64,000 bases of DNA, from the NCBI RefSeq assembly GCF_900105175.1, contig NZ_LT629771.1, positions 1,860,001-1,924,000 of the forward strand. Reading direction: 5' to 3'. Within the stretch, counting starts at the first letter, position 1. Every line of letters begins with the position of its first letter. Below are positions 8,112 through 15,580 of this stretch, in pieces. The notes under the pieces are model-generated. The model was not told the DNA's origin and did no database searches. It saw only the letters and a list, made by a program, of their open reading frames with translations. The position numbers and the translations under genes are program-made. This DNA comes from Jiangella sp. DSM 45060 (GTDB lineage: Bacteria; Actinomycetota; Actinomycetes; Jiangellales; Jiangellaceae).

Positions 8112-8591
8112 GTGCCTGAGGCAGGACTGTTCAAGATCGACCCGATGATCGCGATGAACTTCTTCCTCGAGATCGACGGCGAGGTGGTGAGCGCGCTCAT
8201 GTCGGTGTCCGGGCTGGACATCGAGCTCGGCGTCATGAAGGTGACCCAGACCGGTCCCGACGGGAAGAAGCAGCAGGTCAAGTCGATCGGCCAGTCCGTC
8301 GAGACCCCCGACGTCCAGCTGACCCGGGTGGCGTCGAACGACATGGCGAGCGACCCCATGTGGAAGTGGTTCAACGACATCCGCGGCACCGGCCTCGGCT
8401 CGGAGCGCTCGGCGAAGCGCAAGAACGGCTCCGTCGTCATCTACGACTCCGCCCTCAAGGAGGTCGCGCGGTTCAACTTCTTCAACGGCTGGCCCAGCAA
8501 GATCGCCACCGACCAGCTCTCCGTCGACGGCGGCGAGGCGATCAAGGAGAACATCACCCTGGTCGTCGAACGACTCGAGCGGGTCAAATGA
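8112..8591 (+). CDS. Inner tube protein 1 (T4 gp19-like)
   Basis: This is the main tube subunit, 159 residues, from a GTG preceded by GAAGGAG. It has the gp19/Hcp-like fold pattern: FFLEIDGEVVSALMSVSGLD at the start, a loop ending in the WKWFNDI helix, and the C-terminal strand NITLVVERLERVK. Hexamers stack into the hollow tube that the sheath surrounds and that carries cargo. The stop overlaps the next ATG (ATGA). A divergent second tube protein is encoded at 9252, as in other eCIS loci. Confidence 0.93.
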   Translation: MPEAGLFKIDPMIAMNFFLEIDGEVVSALMSVSGLDIELGVMKVTQTGPDGKKQQVKSIGQSVETPDVQLTRVASNDMASDPMWKWFNDIRGTGLGSERSAKRKNGSVVIYDSALKEVARFNFFNGWPSKIATDQLSVDGGEAIKENITLVVERLERVK

Positions 8592-9079
8592 GCCTGCAGA
8601 CGCGGTACGAGTTCGTCCTGCCGCGCGGCTACGTCGACGGCGACGGCGCGCTGCACCGCACGGGGACCATGCGCCTCGCCACGGCCCGCGACGAGCTCGA
8701 ACCGCTGCGCGACCCCATGGTCGACGGCCCCGACGACCCGCGGCTCACGATCCTCGTGCTCGCCCGCGTCGTCGAGACCCTCGGGTCGCTGGAGCTGGTG
8801 ACGGCGCACGAGATCGAGAACCTGTTCGCGGTCGACCTCGCCTTCCTGCAGGACTTCTACGGCGTCATCAACTTCGGCAGCCAGGACGACTACGAGGCGC
8901 TGCTGCAGAGTCAGCAGGAGTTGCTGGGGCCGGTGACGGCGTCGGCGTCGGCTCCGGCGGGGCCCGAGGTGACCGAGGCGGCGGGGGAGCCGGTCGCCGT
9001 CGGGGCCCCGTCGCCGTCGTCTCGAGTGCCGCGGCCGGGCCGGTCGGCGATCGAGGAGCTTCCAGGCGTCGGCAGGTGA
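8588..9079 (+). CDS. eCIS/phage tail assembly protein
   Basis: This 163-residue protein starts at the ATG overlapping the tube stop. The conserved part is residues 1-120 (YEFVLPRGYVDGDGALHRTGTM, then DPRLTILVLARVV and a helical VDLAFLQDFY segment). The last 40 residues are a Pro/Ala/Ser-rich tail. It matches the tail-assembly proteins that sit between tube genes in eCIS and phage-like loci. A chaperone-like role in tube or tape assembly is inferred from position and is not shown by any catalytic motif. Confidence 0.7.
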   Translation: MSLQTRYEFVLPRGYVDGDGALHRTGTMRLATARDELEPLRDPMVDGPDDPRLTILVLARVVETLGSLELVTAHEIENLFAVDLAFLQDFYGVINFGSQDDYEALLQSQQELLGPVTASASAPAGPEVTEAAGEPVAVGAPSPSSRVPRPGRSAIEELPGVGR

Positions 9080-9085
9080 CCCGAG

Positions 9086-9259
9086 GTGCTGCGCTACCCG
9101 GCCGACGCGCTCTGGCAGGAGATCGCGTACCTCGCCTACCACCTGCACTGGCCGCTGGACACGTTGCTCGACCTGGAGCATCTCGACCGGGTCCGGATGA
9201 TCCGGGCCGTGGGTTCGTTGAACGACCGCGCGTGGGAGGCGGTGCGCGAGCATGCCTGA
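9086..9259 (+). CDS. Small DUF6760-type eCIS protein
   Basis: This 57-residue protein starts at a GTG six bases after the previous stop, with CCGAGG before it. It is mainly helical: ALWQEIAYLAYHLHW, then LDTLLDLEHLDRVRMIRAV, with a pattern of tryptophan, histidine and acidic residues. Proteins of this size and pattern (DUF6760) occur beside tube genes in actinobacterial and other eCIS clusters. The function is unknown. Its 3' end overlaps the next start by eight bases. Confidence 0.75.
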   Translation: MLRYPADALWQEIAYLAYHLHWPLDTLLDLEHLDRVRMIRAVGSLNDRAWEAVREHA

Positions 9260-9737
9260 GGCCGATTTCCTCGGCGGCGAGCCGACCAGCTCGAACCGGT
9301 TCCTGTTCGAGGTCGACGGCGTCGAGATCGGGATCTTCCGCGAGGTGCGCGGCCTGGAGGTGACCGCCGAGCTGGAGGAGTACGCCGAGGGCGGCGAGAA
9401 CGGCTACGTCCACCGGCTGCCGGGGCGGCTGCGCTGGCCCAACCTCGTCTTCCGACGTGGACTCACCCAGGGCGACGCGCTGTTCGCCTGGGTGAACAAG
9501 ACCGCCGGCCAAGGCTTCGCGGCGGCCGGCGACGCGCTGGTCCGCAGCACCGGCGCCGTGACAGTGCTCGGCGAGCGCGGCGACCGGCTGCGCGCCTGGG
9601 AGTTCGACGGCGTCTTCGCGGTCCGCTGGGTCGGTCCGCGCTTCGACGTCGAGACCGCGCACTCGCTGGAGGAGGAGCTCGAGGTGGCCCACAACGGGTT
9701 CAGATCGCGGACCACGAGCGGGTCGGGGGCGGCGTGA
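9252..9737 (+). CDS. Inner tube protein 2 (gp19-like, tube initiator or terminator)
   Basis: This 161-residue gp19-like protein resembles tube protein 1 (NRFLFEVDGVEIGIFREVRGLEV at the N-terminus; a late LEEELEVAHNGF helix and strand) but is clearly divergent. eCIS loci usually encode two or three tube paralogues, one forming the shaft and the others adapting the tube to the spike/baseplate. The proximity to the LysM and spike genes suggests this is the baseplate-side adaptor. The stop overlaps the next gene. Confidence 0.9.
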   Translation: MPEADFLGGEPTSSNRFLFEVDGVEIGIFREVRGLEVTAELEEYAEGGENGYVHRLPGRLRWPNLVFRRGLTQGDALFAWVNKTAGQGFAAAGDALVRSTGAVTVLGERGDRLRAWEFDGVFAVRWVGPRFDVETAHSLEEELEVAHNGFRSRTTSGSGAA

Positions 9738-12706
9738 GCGGGGGAGGCGCGACCGGGTCGGCCGGCGAGGTGGATCGGTCCGCGGTGGGGCGTGCGGCGG
9801 CGGCTCGGCACCGCCCGGCCCGGCGAGCCCGCGGCGCGGCGGATCGCTCCGGTCTGGGTGACCTGTCGGCCGGCCTCCACGTCTTCGCGACGACGGTGGG
9901 CCGCTCGCGCGCGATGCGGCGGGCACTGACCTCGGTGATCGGGCACGGCGTCGCCGACGCCGCGCGGCCGGTCCCGGTCGTGGCCGCTGCGGCCGACTCC
10001 GACGCCTCCGTGCGGGCGCCGCGCTGGTGGACGCCCGACTTGGCTGGCACTCCCGGTCTCGCCCGCGTGGTGCGGCGGGTGCCGACGGAGTCGACCTACA
10101 CGCCCGGCGCGTTCTCCGGCCGGCTCGCGCCCAAGGCCGTCCCCATGCGACTGCCCGCCGATGTGGCCGCTGCCGGCCCCATGCTCGCACCCCAGGACCG
10201 GCGCCGCCGATCGGCGCCACGCGCCTCCTCGTCCGCCTCGCCCGCCGGCGCGGCCGCCGCCGAACGGGTCTCACGTGCGCGGCCCGTGGCAGCCGGTGTG
10301 AGTGGGGCCGGCGGGAGTGCGGCCGGCGGGAGTGCGGGCGGCGTCGTGCAGCATCTGCGTCGGGTGGCAGCGGCTGCCGCGGCGGGCCCGGCCGTCCGGC
10401 AGGCGGCGATCCGCCGCTCGGCGGCGAGGGGCGCCGCGGGCGCGCCTGATGTCTCGTCGAGCGTGTTGACACAGACGCCAACTGTTGGCACCAGCGTCTA
10501 CACCCCCGCACCGTCCGCTGCCGCCCAGGACCGCCCGGTGGCCGGCCTCGCCGCCGCCGATGCCCCGGGTGGGGGAGGGCGCGTGGTCGGAGCCGGCTCC
10601 GCGGGTCAGCGGGTATGGCGTCGTTCGGCGCCCGGTTCTGTCGCAGCCGACGCACCTGGTGGGGCAGGGCGCCTGGTCGGGGCGGGCTCCGCGGGTCGGC
10701 GGGTGTGGGGTCGGCTGGCGTCTCGGGTGGCCGGGGCGATGGTCTGGCGGAGTGTGGCTCGCGAGGGCGGGTCCGGCTCTGGCGCCGTCCGCCGGACCGC
10801 ATCAGACCCAGCGACGGGCTCGGTGGTCGCGGCTGGTGAGGCCGATGTGGCCGTCCGGTTCGGGCGCGGCCGGTCGGCGACCGGTGCCCGCGGTGCCGGG
10901 ACCATGGGACGCGACCGCGGCAGCACGGCCGACATCGTTGGGCCGTCGACGGGACGTGGCCGGTGGGCGGGCCCGTCGGACAGCAGAGTGGTCGGCTCCG
11001 CCTCGGCCGGTCGGCGAGTGTGGGGTCACGTGGCGTCGCGGGTGGCGGGGGCGATGGTCTGGCGGAGTGTGGCGCGTGGCGATCGGTTCGGCCTTGGCGC
11101 TGCGCAGCCGATTCCCCCCGGGGCTGCGGCCCGGCCGGCCAACCCGGCGGGGGTTCGTTCGATGCCGGGCGCGGCCGGCGCTCCCGCCGTGGCGCATGCC
11201 GTGGACATCGGCGCGGTCGGCGCTACCGCGGCGGGCCGGCGGGTGTGGGGTCACGTGGCGTCGCGCGTGGCTGGGGCGATGGTCTCGCGGAGTGTGGCAC
11301 GTGCGGATGCGCCCGACTCTGGCGCTGCGCAGCCGATTCCGATCGTGGCGGCGGCCCGGCCGGCCAACCCGGCGGGGGTTCGTTCGATGCCGGGCGCGGC
11401 CGGCGCTCGCGCCGGGGACATCGGCGCGGTCGGCGCCGCCTCGGCGGGCCGGCCGGTGTGGGGTCGCCTGGCCTGGCGGAGTCTGGCACGTGCGAATGGG
11501 CCCGGCCCTGGCGCCGCCCGGCCGGCGAGTGGTCGTTCGATGCTCGGGGCCGCGGGGGGAGCGGGAGCGGCGGGCAGCCCGGTCAACGCCGGAGCGGGCG
11601 GCGGCGCCGCGGCACGCAGGCCGGTGTGGGGCGGCCGGGGGGCCCGGGCCGCTGGGGCGATGGTCTGGCGCAGCGTGATCCGCGCGGACGTGAGCGGTAC
11701 CGGTGACGGCCGGGCGGTCCGAGCCGGTCTGGCGGCCGAGCCGATGATCGCCGCCGGTGGGGTCGGGAGAACGCCCTTCCGGATCACCGGCCCGGCGTCC
11801 GTCGGCGGGGCCGACGGCCCTACCACGTACGGGCCTGGGACTCGCCGATCGGCGGCTCACGCTGCCGTGCCGATGGCGCCGCGGAGTGTGCTCCCTGCGG
11901 ACGTGAGCGGTGCCGGTGCCGGCCGGGCTCCTGCCCGGGTGGACGCCGGAGCGGCATGGGCAGCGGTGCGTGGACCGGTGCGGGGTGGGACGGCGCCTCG
12001 CCTTGCCGGGGCGATGGTCTGGCGGAGTGTGGCTCGGGAGGGCTCGGAGCGTCCAGTGGACGTCGGCTCGGGAGCCGGCGGTTCGGGCGCGATCGTATGG
12101 CGCAGCGTCGCGCGCGAGGAGGCTCGTCCCGTCGCCGCGGGGAGGGGCGGGTACGAGGCCGCGCCGGCGGTGCTGGGCCGGGTGCTGCCGGGCGGCCCGA
12201 CGTGGCTGCCGGTGGCGGCGACCACGGTGGTCCGCAGCGCGCAGGTAGCGGTGGCGGGAGTGCTCGCCGGAGCACGGACGGATCGGGTGGCGCCGCCGCG
12301 GATGTCGGTCGCCGCGCCGGCGGCGACGCTCGACCCACCGCCGACCCTGCCGACGCCACCGATGCCGGCCGGGTCGTCGAGCGGCTTCGCCGCCGAGACC
12401 CGGCAGCCCGGCCTCGGGCCGCTCCAGCCGGTGGCGAGCCACCCGGCGGCGAGCCACCCGGTCCTCACGACCGACGCCGACACGGCGGCCGACACGCCGG
12501 CCGACACGGCGGCGCCCGGGCCCGCGTCCGGGAGCGCCCCGCCGATCCCGCCCGGCGGCGGAGAGCCGTCCGCCCGGTGGCGGCTCAGCGACATCGACCC
12601 GGCCGACCTGGCCGAGCTTGCGGACCTGGTGATGGAGCGGATCGAGGGCCGGGTGCGGGGCGAGTTGGAGCGGCGCGGCCGCCGCGGGATACCGGGAGTG
12701 TTCTAG
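9734..12706 (+). CDS. 990-residue Ala/Gly/Arg-rich repeat protein of the eCIS locus
   Basis: Nothing enzymatic is recognisable. The N-terminal 130 residues contain a moderately complex segment (HVFATTVGRSRAMRRALTSVIG). Residues of about 270-800 carry degenerate repeats of a unit like RRVWGHVASRVAGAMVWRSVARE, present about six times, joined by low-complexity Gly/Ala/Pro linkers. The last 40 residues form a charged helix (LSDIDPADLAELADLVMERI and what follows) ending in GIPGVF. From memory, similar C-terminal helices occur in proteins encoded just before the LysM baseplate gene in other eCIS loci. It could be a tape-measure substitute, a scaffold or a cargo-binding protein. It overlaps both neighbours, so it is made with the structural genes. 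Confidence 0.7.
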   Translation: MSGGGATGSAGEVDRSAVGRAAAARHRPARRARGAADRSGLGDLSAGLHVFATTVGRSRAMRRALTSVIGHGVADAARPVPVVAAAADSDASVRAPRWWTPDLAGTPGLARVVRRVPTESTYTPGAFSGRLAPKAVPMRLPADVAAAGPMLAPQDRRRRSAPRASSSASPAGAAAAERVSRARPVAAGVSGAGGSAAGGSAGGVVQHLRRVAAAAAAGPAVRQAAIRRSAARGAAGAPDVSSSVLTQTPTVGTSVYTPAPSAAAQDRPVAGLAAADAPGGGGRVVGAGSAGQRVWRRSAPGSVAADAPGGAGRLVGAGSAGRRVWGRLASRVAGAMVWRSVAREGGSGSGAVRRTASDPATGSVVAAGEADVAVRFGRGRSATGARGAGTMGRDRGSTADIVGPSTGRGRWAGPSDSRVVGSASAGRRVWGHVASRVAGAMVWRSVARGDRFGLGAAQPIPPGAAARPANPAGVRSMPGAAGAPAVAHAVDIGAVGATAAGRRVWGHVASRVAGAMVSRSVARADAPDSGAAQPIPIVAAARPANPAGVRSMPGAAGARAGDIGAVGAASAGRPVWGRLAWRSLARANGPGPGAARPASGRSMLGAAGGAGAAGSPVNAGAGGGAAARRPVWGGRGARAAGAMVWRSVIRADVSGTGDGRAVRAGLAAEPMIAAGGVGRTPFRITGPASVGGADGPTTYGPGTRRSAAHAAVPMAPRSVLPADVSGAGAGRAPARVDAGAAWAAVRGPVRGGTAPRLAGAMVWRSVAREGSERPVDVGSGAGGSGAIVWRSVAREEARPVAAGRGGYEAAPAVLGRVLPGGPTWLPVAATTVVRSAQVAVAGVLAGARTDRVAPPRMSVAAPAATLDPPPTLPTPPMPAGSSSGFAAETRQPGLGPLQPVASHPAASHPVLTTDADTAADTPADTAAPGPASGSAPPIPPGGGEPSARWRLSDIDPADLAELADLVMERIEGRVRGELERRGRRGIPGVF
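10996..11555 (+). repeat. Tandem in-frame duplication (about 225 bp) inside the repeat protein gene
   Basis: Two units start near 10996 and 11222, and a shortened third near 11435. Bases 11126-11182 and 11351-11407 are identical over 57 bp at an offset of exactly 225 bases. The flanking parts differ by scattered substitutions and small in-frame deletions. This shows recent, length-changing duplication that kept the reading frame. Confidence 0.85.
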
Positions 12707-13359
12707 TGGCGACGGAGAAGGCGTTCCTCGAGATCGAGGGCGGCGAGCGGCTGCCCTGCCTGTTCAACCCGGCCCAGTTCACCGTGGGCCGGACGAACGA
12801 GTGGGCGGCCGACCGGCTGCCGGGCAAGGGCGTGCCGAGGCTGCGCTACGCCGGTGCCCGGTCGGGCTGGCTGCGGATGGAGCTGTTCTTCGACACCACG
12901 CACGACGGGAGTCCGGTGACGAAGTACACCGGCAAGATCGTGGGGCTGATGGAGGTCGACCTGACGCTGCCGGGAACGGACGAGACGACGAACAACGCGC
13001 GACCGCCGTACGTGACGTTCCACTGGGGCGACCTGCACTCGTTCAAGGCGGTCGTCAGCGACCTGGAGCTGGCCTTCACGTACTTCTCGTCCGCCGGGGT
13101 GCCGTTGCGGGCCCGCCTCATGCTGACGCTGCGGCAGTACGAGCCGTCGAACGCCTTCGGGCCGCAGAACCCGACGTCGGGGACGCCGCGGCCGCACCGC
13201 GTGCACCGCGTCCGGCCGGGGGAGACGCTGGACCGCATCTCGGCCACCTACTACGGAGACGCCACCCGGTGGCGGGCGCTGGCCGAGGCGAACGCGATCG
13301 CCGACCCGCTCGACCTGCGGCCCGGCCGGCTGCTCTCGATCCCGAGGATGGAGTCGTGA
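12706..13359 (+). CDS. LysM domain baseplate protein
   Basis: This 217-residue protein starts at the GTG that shares one base with the previous stop. Its N-terminal 150 residues (LFNPAQFTVGRTNEW and following strands) are the conserved eCIS/phage domain. Residues of about 165-215 are a LysM module (HRVRPGETLDRISATYYGD...). In related systems (Afp7-like) this protein clamps the hub and connects spike to baseplate wedges; the LysM fold is structural and need not bind peptidoglycan. The stop overlaps the spike gene (GTGA). Confidence 0.92.
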   Translation: MATEKAFLEIEGGERLPCLFNPAQFTVGRTNEWAADRLPGKGVPRLRYAGARSGWLRMELFFDTTHDGSPVTKYTGKIVGLMEVDLTLPGTDETTNNARPPYVTFHWGDLHSFKAVVSDLELAFTYFSSAGVPLRARLMLTLRQYEPSNAFGPQNPTSGTPRPHRVHRVRPGETLDRISATYYGDATRWRALAEANAIADPLDLRPGRLLSIPRMES

Positions 13360-15134
13360 CCACCGCGCCGGAGATCCGGATCGGTGGGTCGCTACTGAGC
13401 GGCACCTGGCTGGACGCGCTGGTCGAGATGCACGCCGAGCGCGGGCTGCGCACCGTCGGCTCCATCGTCCTGCGCTTCACCGACCCCGGTTACGCCCTGG
13501 CCTCGTCGTCGATCTTCCGCGATGGGACGAGCGTCGAGGTCGGCGTCGTGGGTGGTGGCCGGCTGGCCGAGGGCACCGTCACCGGCATCGCGGTCGAGCA
13601 GCGCGAGGGGCTCCCGCCGGAGCTCGTCGTCACCGCTCACGACCGCGCGCGCAGGCTGGCCGGGAGCCCCGTGGTGCGCACCTTCGCCGAGCAGTCCTTC
13701 CACCAGATGGTGGTGACACTGGCGGGCGCCGCCGGGCTCAGCACGCGGCTGCCGGCCACGGGGTCGGAGTTGCAGACGCACCTGCTGCAGGTGGGCACCG
13801 ACCTCGAGTTCCTCAACGAGGTGGCCGACCGGCTGAACTGGGACTGGTGGGTGGACGACAGCACCATCGTCGCCGTCCAGCCGGGCACCGGTCCCCAGCT
13901 GACCCGATCCCTCGGCACCGACCTGTACGAGTTCTCGGCGAGCGCCGTCGACATCCCCGGTGCGGTCCAGGTACGCGGTTGGAGCCCGTGGAAGAAGGAA
14001 TCCGTGGAGTCCGACCCGGCCCGCGTCGACAGCACGACGGTGATGTCCAAGGCACCGTTGCTGGACGGGTTCACCGGCGGCGCGCCCGTGACGTCGAAGG
14101 AGACGAGACGTCGCGTCGACGTCGTGCGGACGGTCACGAACAAGAAGCAGGCCGACGAGATCGCCGGGTCGCTGCGCGACTCGATCGCCCGCGCCGCGGT
14201 CAGCGCACAGGGCCGCGGCCCGGCGGACCCGGCGATGACGCCGGGCACCACGCTGACGGTGACGAACGCGGGCCCGGTGTCGGGCACCTACCACGTCAGC
14301 CGCGTCGAGCACGTGTACCGGCGCTCGGGCTTCCACACCCGGTTCGTGGCCGGCGAACGGGCACCGGCGTCGCTCGTGGATCTGCTGGGCGGCGGCCGCG
14401 AGGACGTCGGGCGCGGCCACTCCGACGCCGGCGGCCGGTTTTACGGCCTGATGATCGGCATCGTCACGGACGTGAAGGATCCGGAGAAGCGCGGCCGGGC
14501 GAAGGTGCGGTTCCCCGCGTTCACACCCACGGACACCAGCGACTGGGCGCGGGTGGCCACCATCGGCGCCGGCAACGGCCGCGGCTTGATGGTGCTCCCG
14601 GAGGTGGACGACGAGGTCCTGGTCGCGTTCGAGGGCGGTGACCTGCGCCGTCCGGTGATCCTCGCCGGCCTGCACAACACCAAGGACAAGATCCCGCCGC
14701 ACGAGGTCACCACGGGCTCAGGCGTCCAGCACCGGCGTTTCACGTCCCGGCTGGGGCACGTGATCGAGCTCGCCGACGGCGTCGGGGAGAAGAACGAGCA
14801 CATCCTGATCGCGCTGGCCGGAGGGAAGCACCGGATCCGGCTGGGCAAGGACCGCATGGACGTCGAACTGCCGGTGGACGTGCCGATGTCGATCAAGGTC
14901 GGCCGGGCCACGATCACCGTCGACGGGAAGAACAGGATCGCCCTCGAGGCGGCGGAGATCTCGATCAAGGCGGAGGACAGGCTCACGCTCTCAGGCAACA
15001 GGGTCGACATCAAGGCCAATGCCACGCTCGGCGCCAGCTCGCGCGGCACCCTGACGGCGAAGGGGGACGGGGCCGCGGTCGTCGAGAGCGACGGCATCAC
15101 GACCGTCAAGGGGAAGTCGGTGGCGATCAATTGA
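13356..15134 (+). CDS. VgrG-like spike/hub protein (gp27-gp5 fusion)
   Basis: This 592-residue protein starts at GTG 13356. The first 360 residues are the gp27-like hub with phage late control D-type segments (EQSFHQMVVTLAGAAGL, DLEFLNEVADRLNWDWWVD). An OB-fold follows (GRAKVRFPAFTPTDTSDWARV, then LVAFEGGDLRRPVILAGL). The C-terminus is a beta-helical needle of short repeated strands. A trimer forms the spike tipped by the PAAR-like protein. No extra enzymatic domain is present at the C-terminus. Confidence 0.94.
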   Translation: MTTAPEIRIGGSLLSGTWLDALVEMHAERGLRTVGSIVLRFTDPGYALASSSIFRDGTSVEVGVVGGGRLAEGTVTGIAVEQREGLPPELVVTAHDRARRLAGSPVVRTFAEQSFHQMVVTLAGAAGLSTRLPATGSELQTHLLQVGTDLEFLNEVADRLNWDWWVDDSTIVAVQPGTGPQLTRSLGTDLYEFSASAVDIPGAVQVRGWSPWKKESVESDPARVDSTTVMSKAPLLDGFTGGAPVTSKETRRRVDVVRTVTNKKQADEIAGSLRDSIARAAVSAQGRGPADPAMTPGTTLTVTNAGPVSGTYHVSRVEHVYRRSGFHTRFVAGERAPASLVDLLGGGREDVGRGHSDAGGRFYGLMIGIVTDVKDPEKRGRAKVRFPAFTPTDTSDWARVATIGAGNGRGLMVLPEVDDEVLVAFEGGDLRRPVILAGLHNTKDKIPPHEVTTGSGVQHRRFTSRLGHVIELADGVGEKNEHILIALAGGKHRIRLGKDRMDVELPVDVPMSIKVGRATITVDGKNRIALEAAEISIKAEDRLTLSGNRVDIKANATLGASSRGTLTAKGDGAAVVESDGITTVKGKSVAIN

Positions 15135-15577
15135 CCGACGACGACCGCCCCGTCCGCGCGCCGCTGCCGCCCGACCGGCTCGACGCCGACGTCGTCGGCC
15201 GCGGGTTCTTCTGGCCCATGCAGGTCGACCACACCGGCTCGATCCGGCTGACGACGGGGCCGGAGGAGCTGGACCGGTCGATCCGGGTGATCCTGCTGAC
15301 CGCGCCGGGCGAGCGGGTGATGCGCCCGCAGTTCGGCTGCCGCATCTGGGAGCTCATGTTCGAGCCGGTGACGCCGAACCTCATCGGGCTGATCGCCGAG
15401 GCGGTGCGCGAGGCGATCGCCCGGTGGGAGCCGCGGGTCGAGGTGGAGGAGGTGACGCCGGTCCAGGACGAGGAGGAGTCCGGGCTGGTGCGCATCGGCA
15501 TCGTCTACCGCGTCCGCACGACGAACGACCGCCGCAACCTGGTCTACCCGTTCTACGTCATCCCGCGTGAGGAGTGA
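15131..15577 (+). CDS. gp25-like baseplate wedge protein
   Basis: This 148-residue gp25/GPW protein contains the typical GRGFFWPMQVD start region, the turn SIRVILLTAPGERVMRPQFG and the conserved EPRVEVEEV segment with the glutamate-rich core. In phage T4 gp25 links the baseplate to the first sheath ring and starts sheath polymerisation. The likely start is the TTG overlapping the spike stop (TTGA); no better ATG or GTG occurs before the conserved region. Confidence 0.92.
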   Translation: MTDDDRPVRAPLPPDRLDADVVGRGFFWPMQVDHTGSIRLTTGPEELDRSIRVILLTAPGERVMRPQFGCRIWELMFEPVTPNLIGLIAEAVREAIARWEPRVEVEEVTPVQDEEESGLVRIGIVYRVRTTNDRRNLVYPFYVIPREE

Positions 15578-15580
15578 GCC

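Noticed and set aside
9734-12706. CRISPR-like array suggested by the spaced repeats
   Set aside because: The repeats are in frame, degenerate and irregularly spaced inside one open frame. No cas genes are present.
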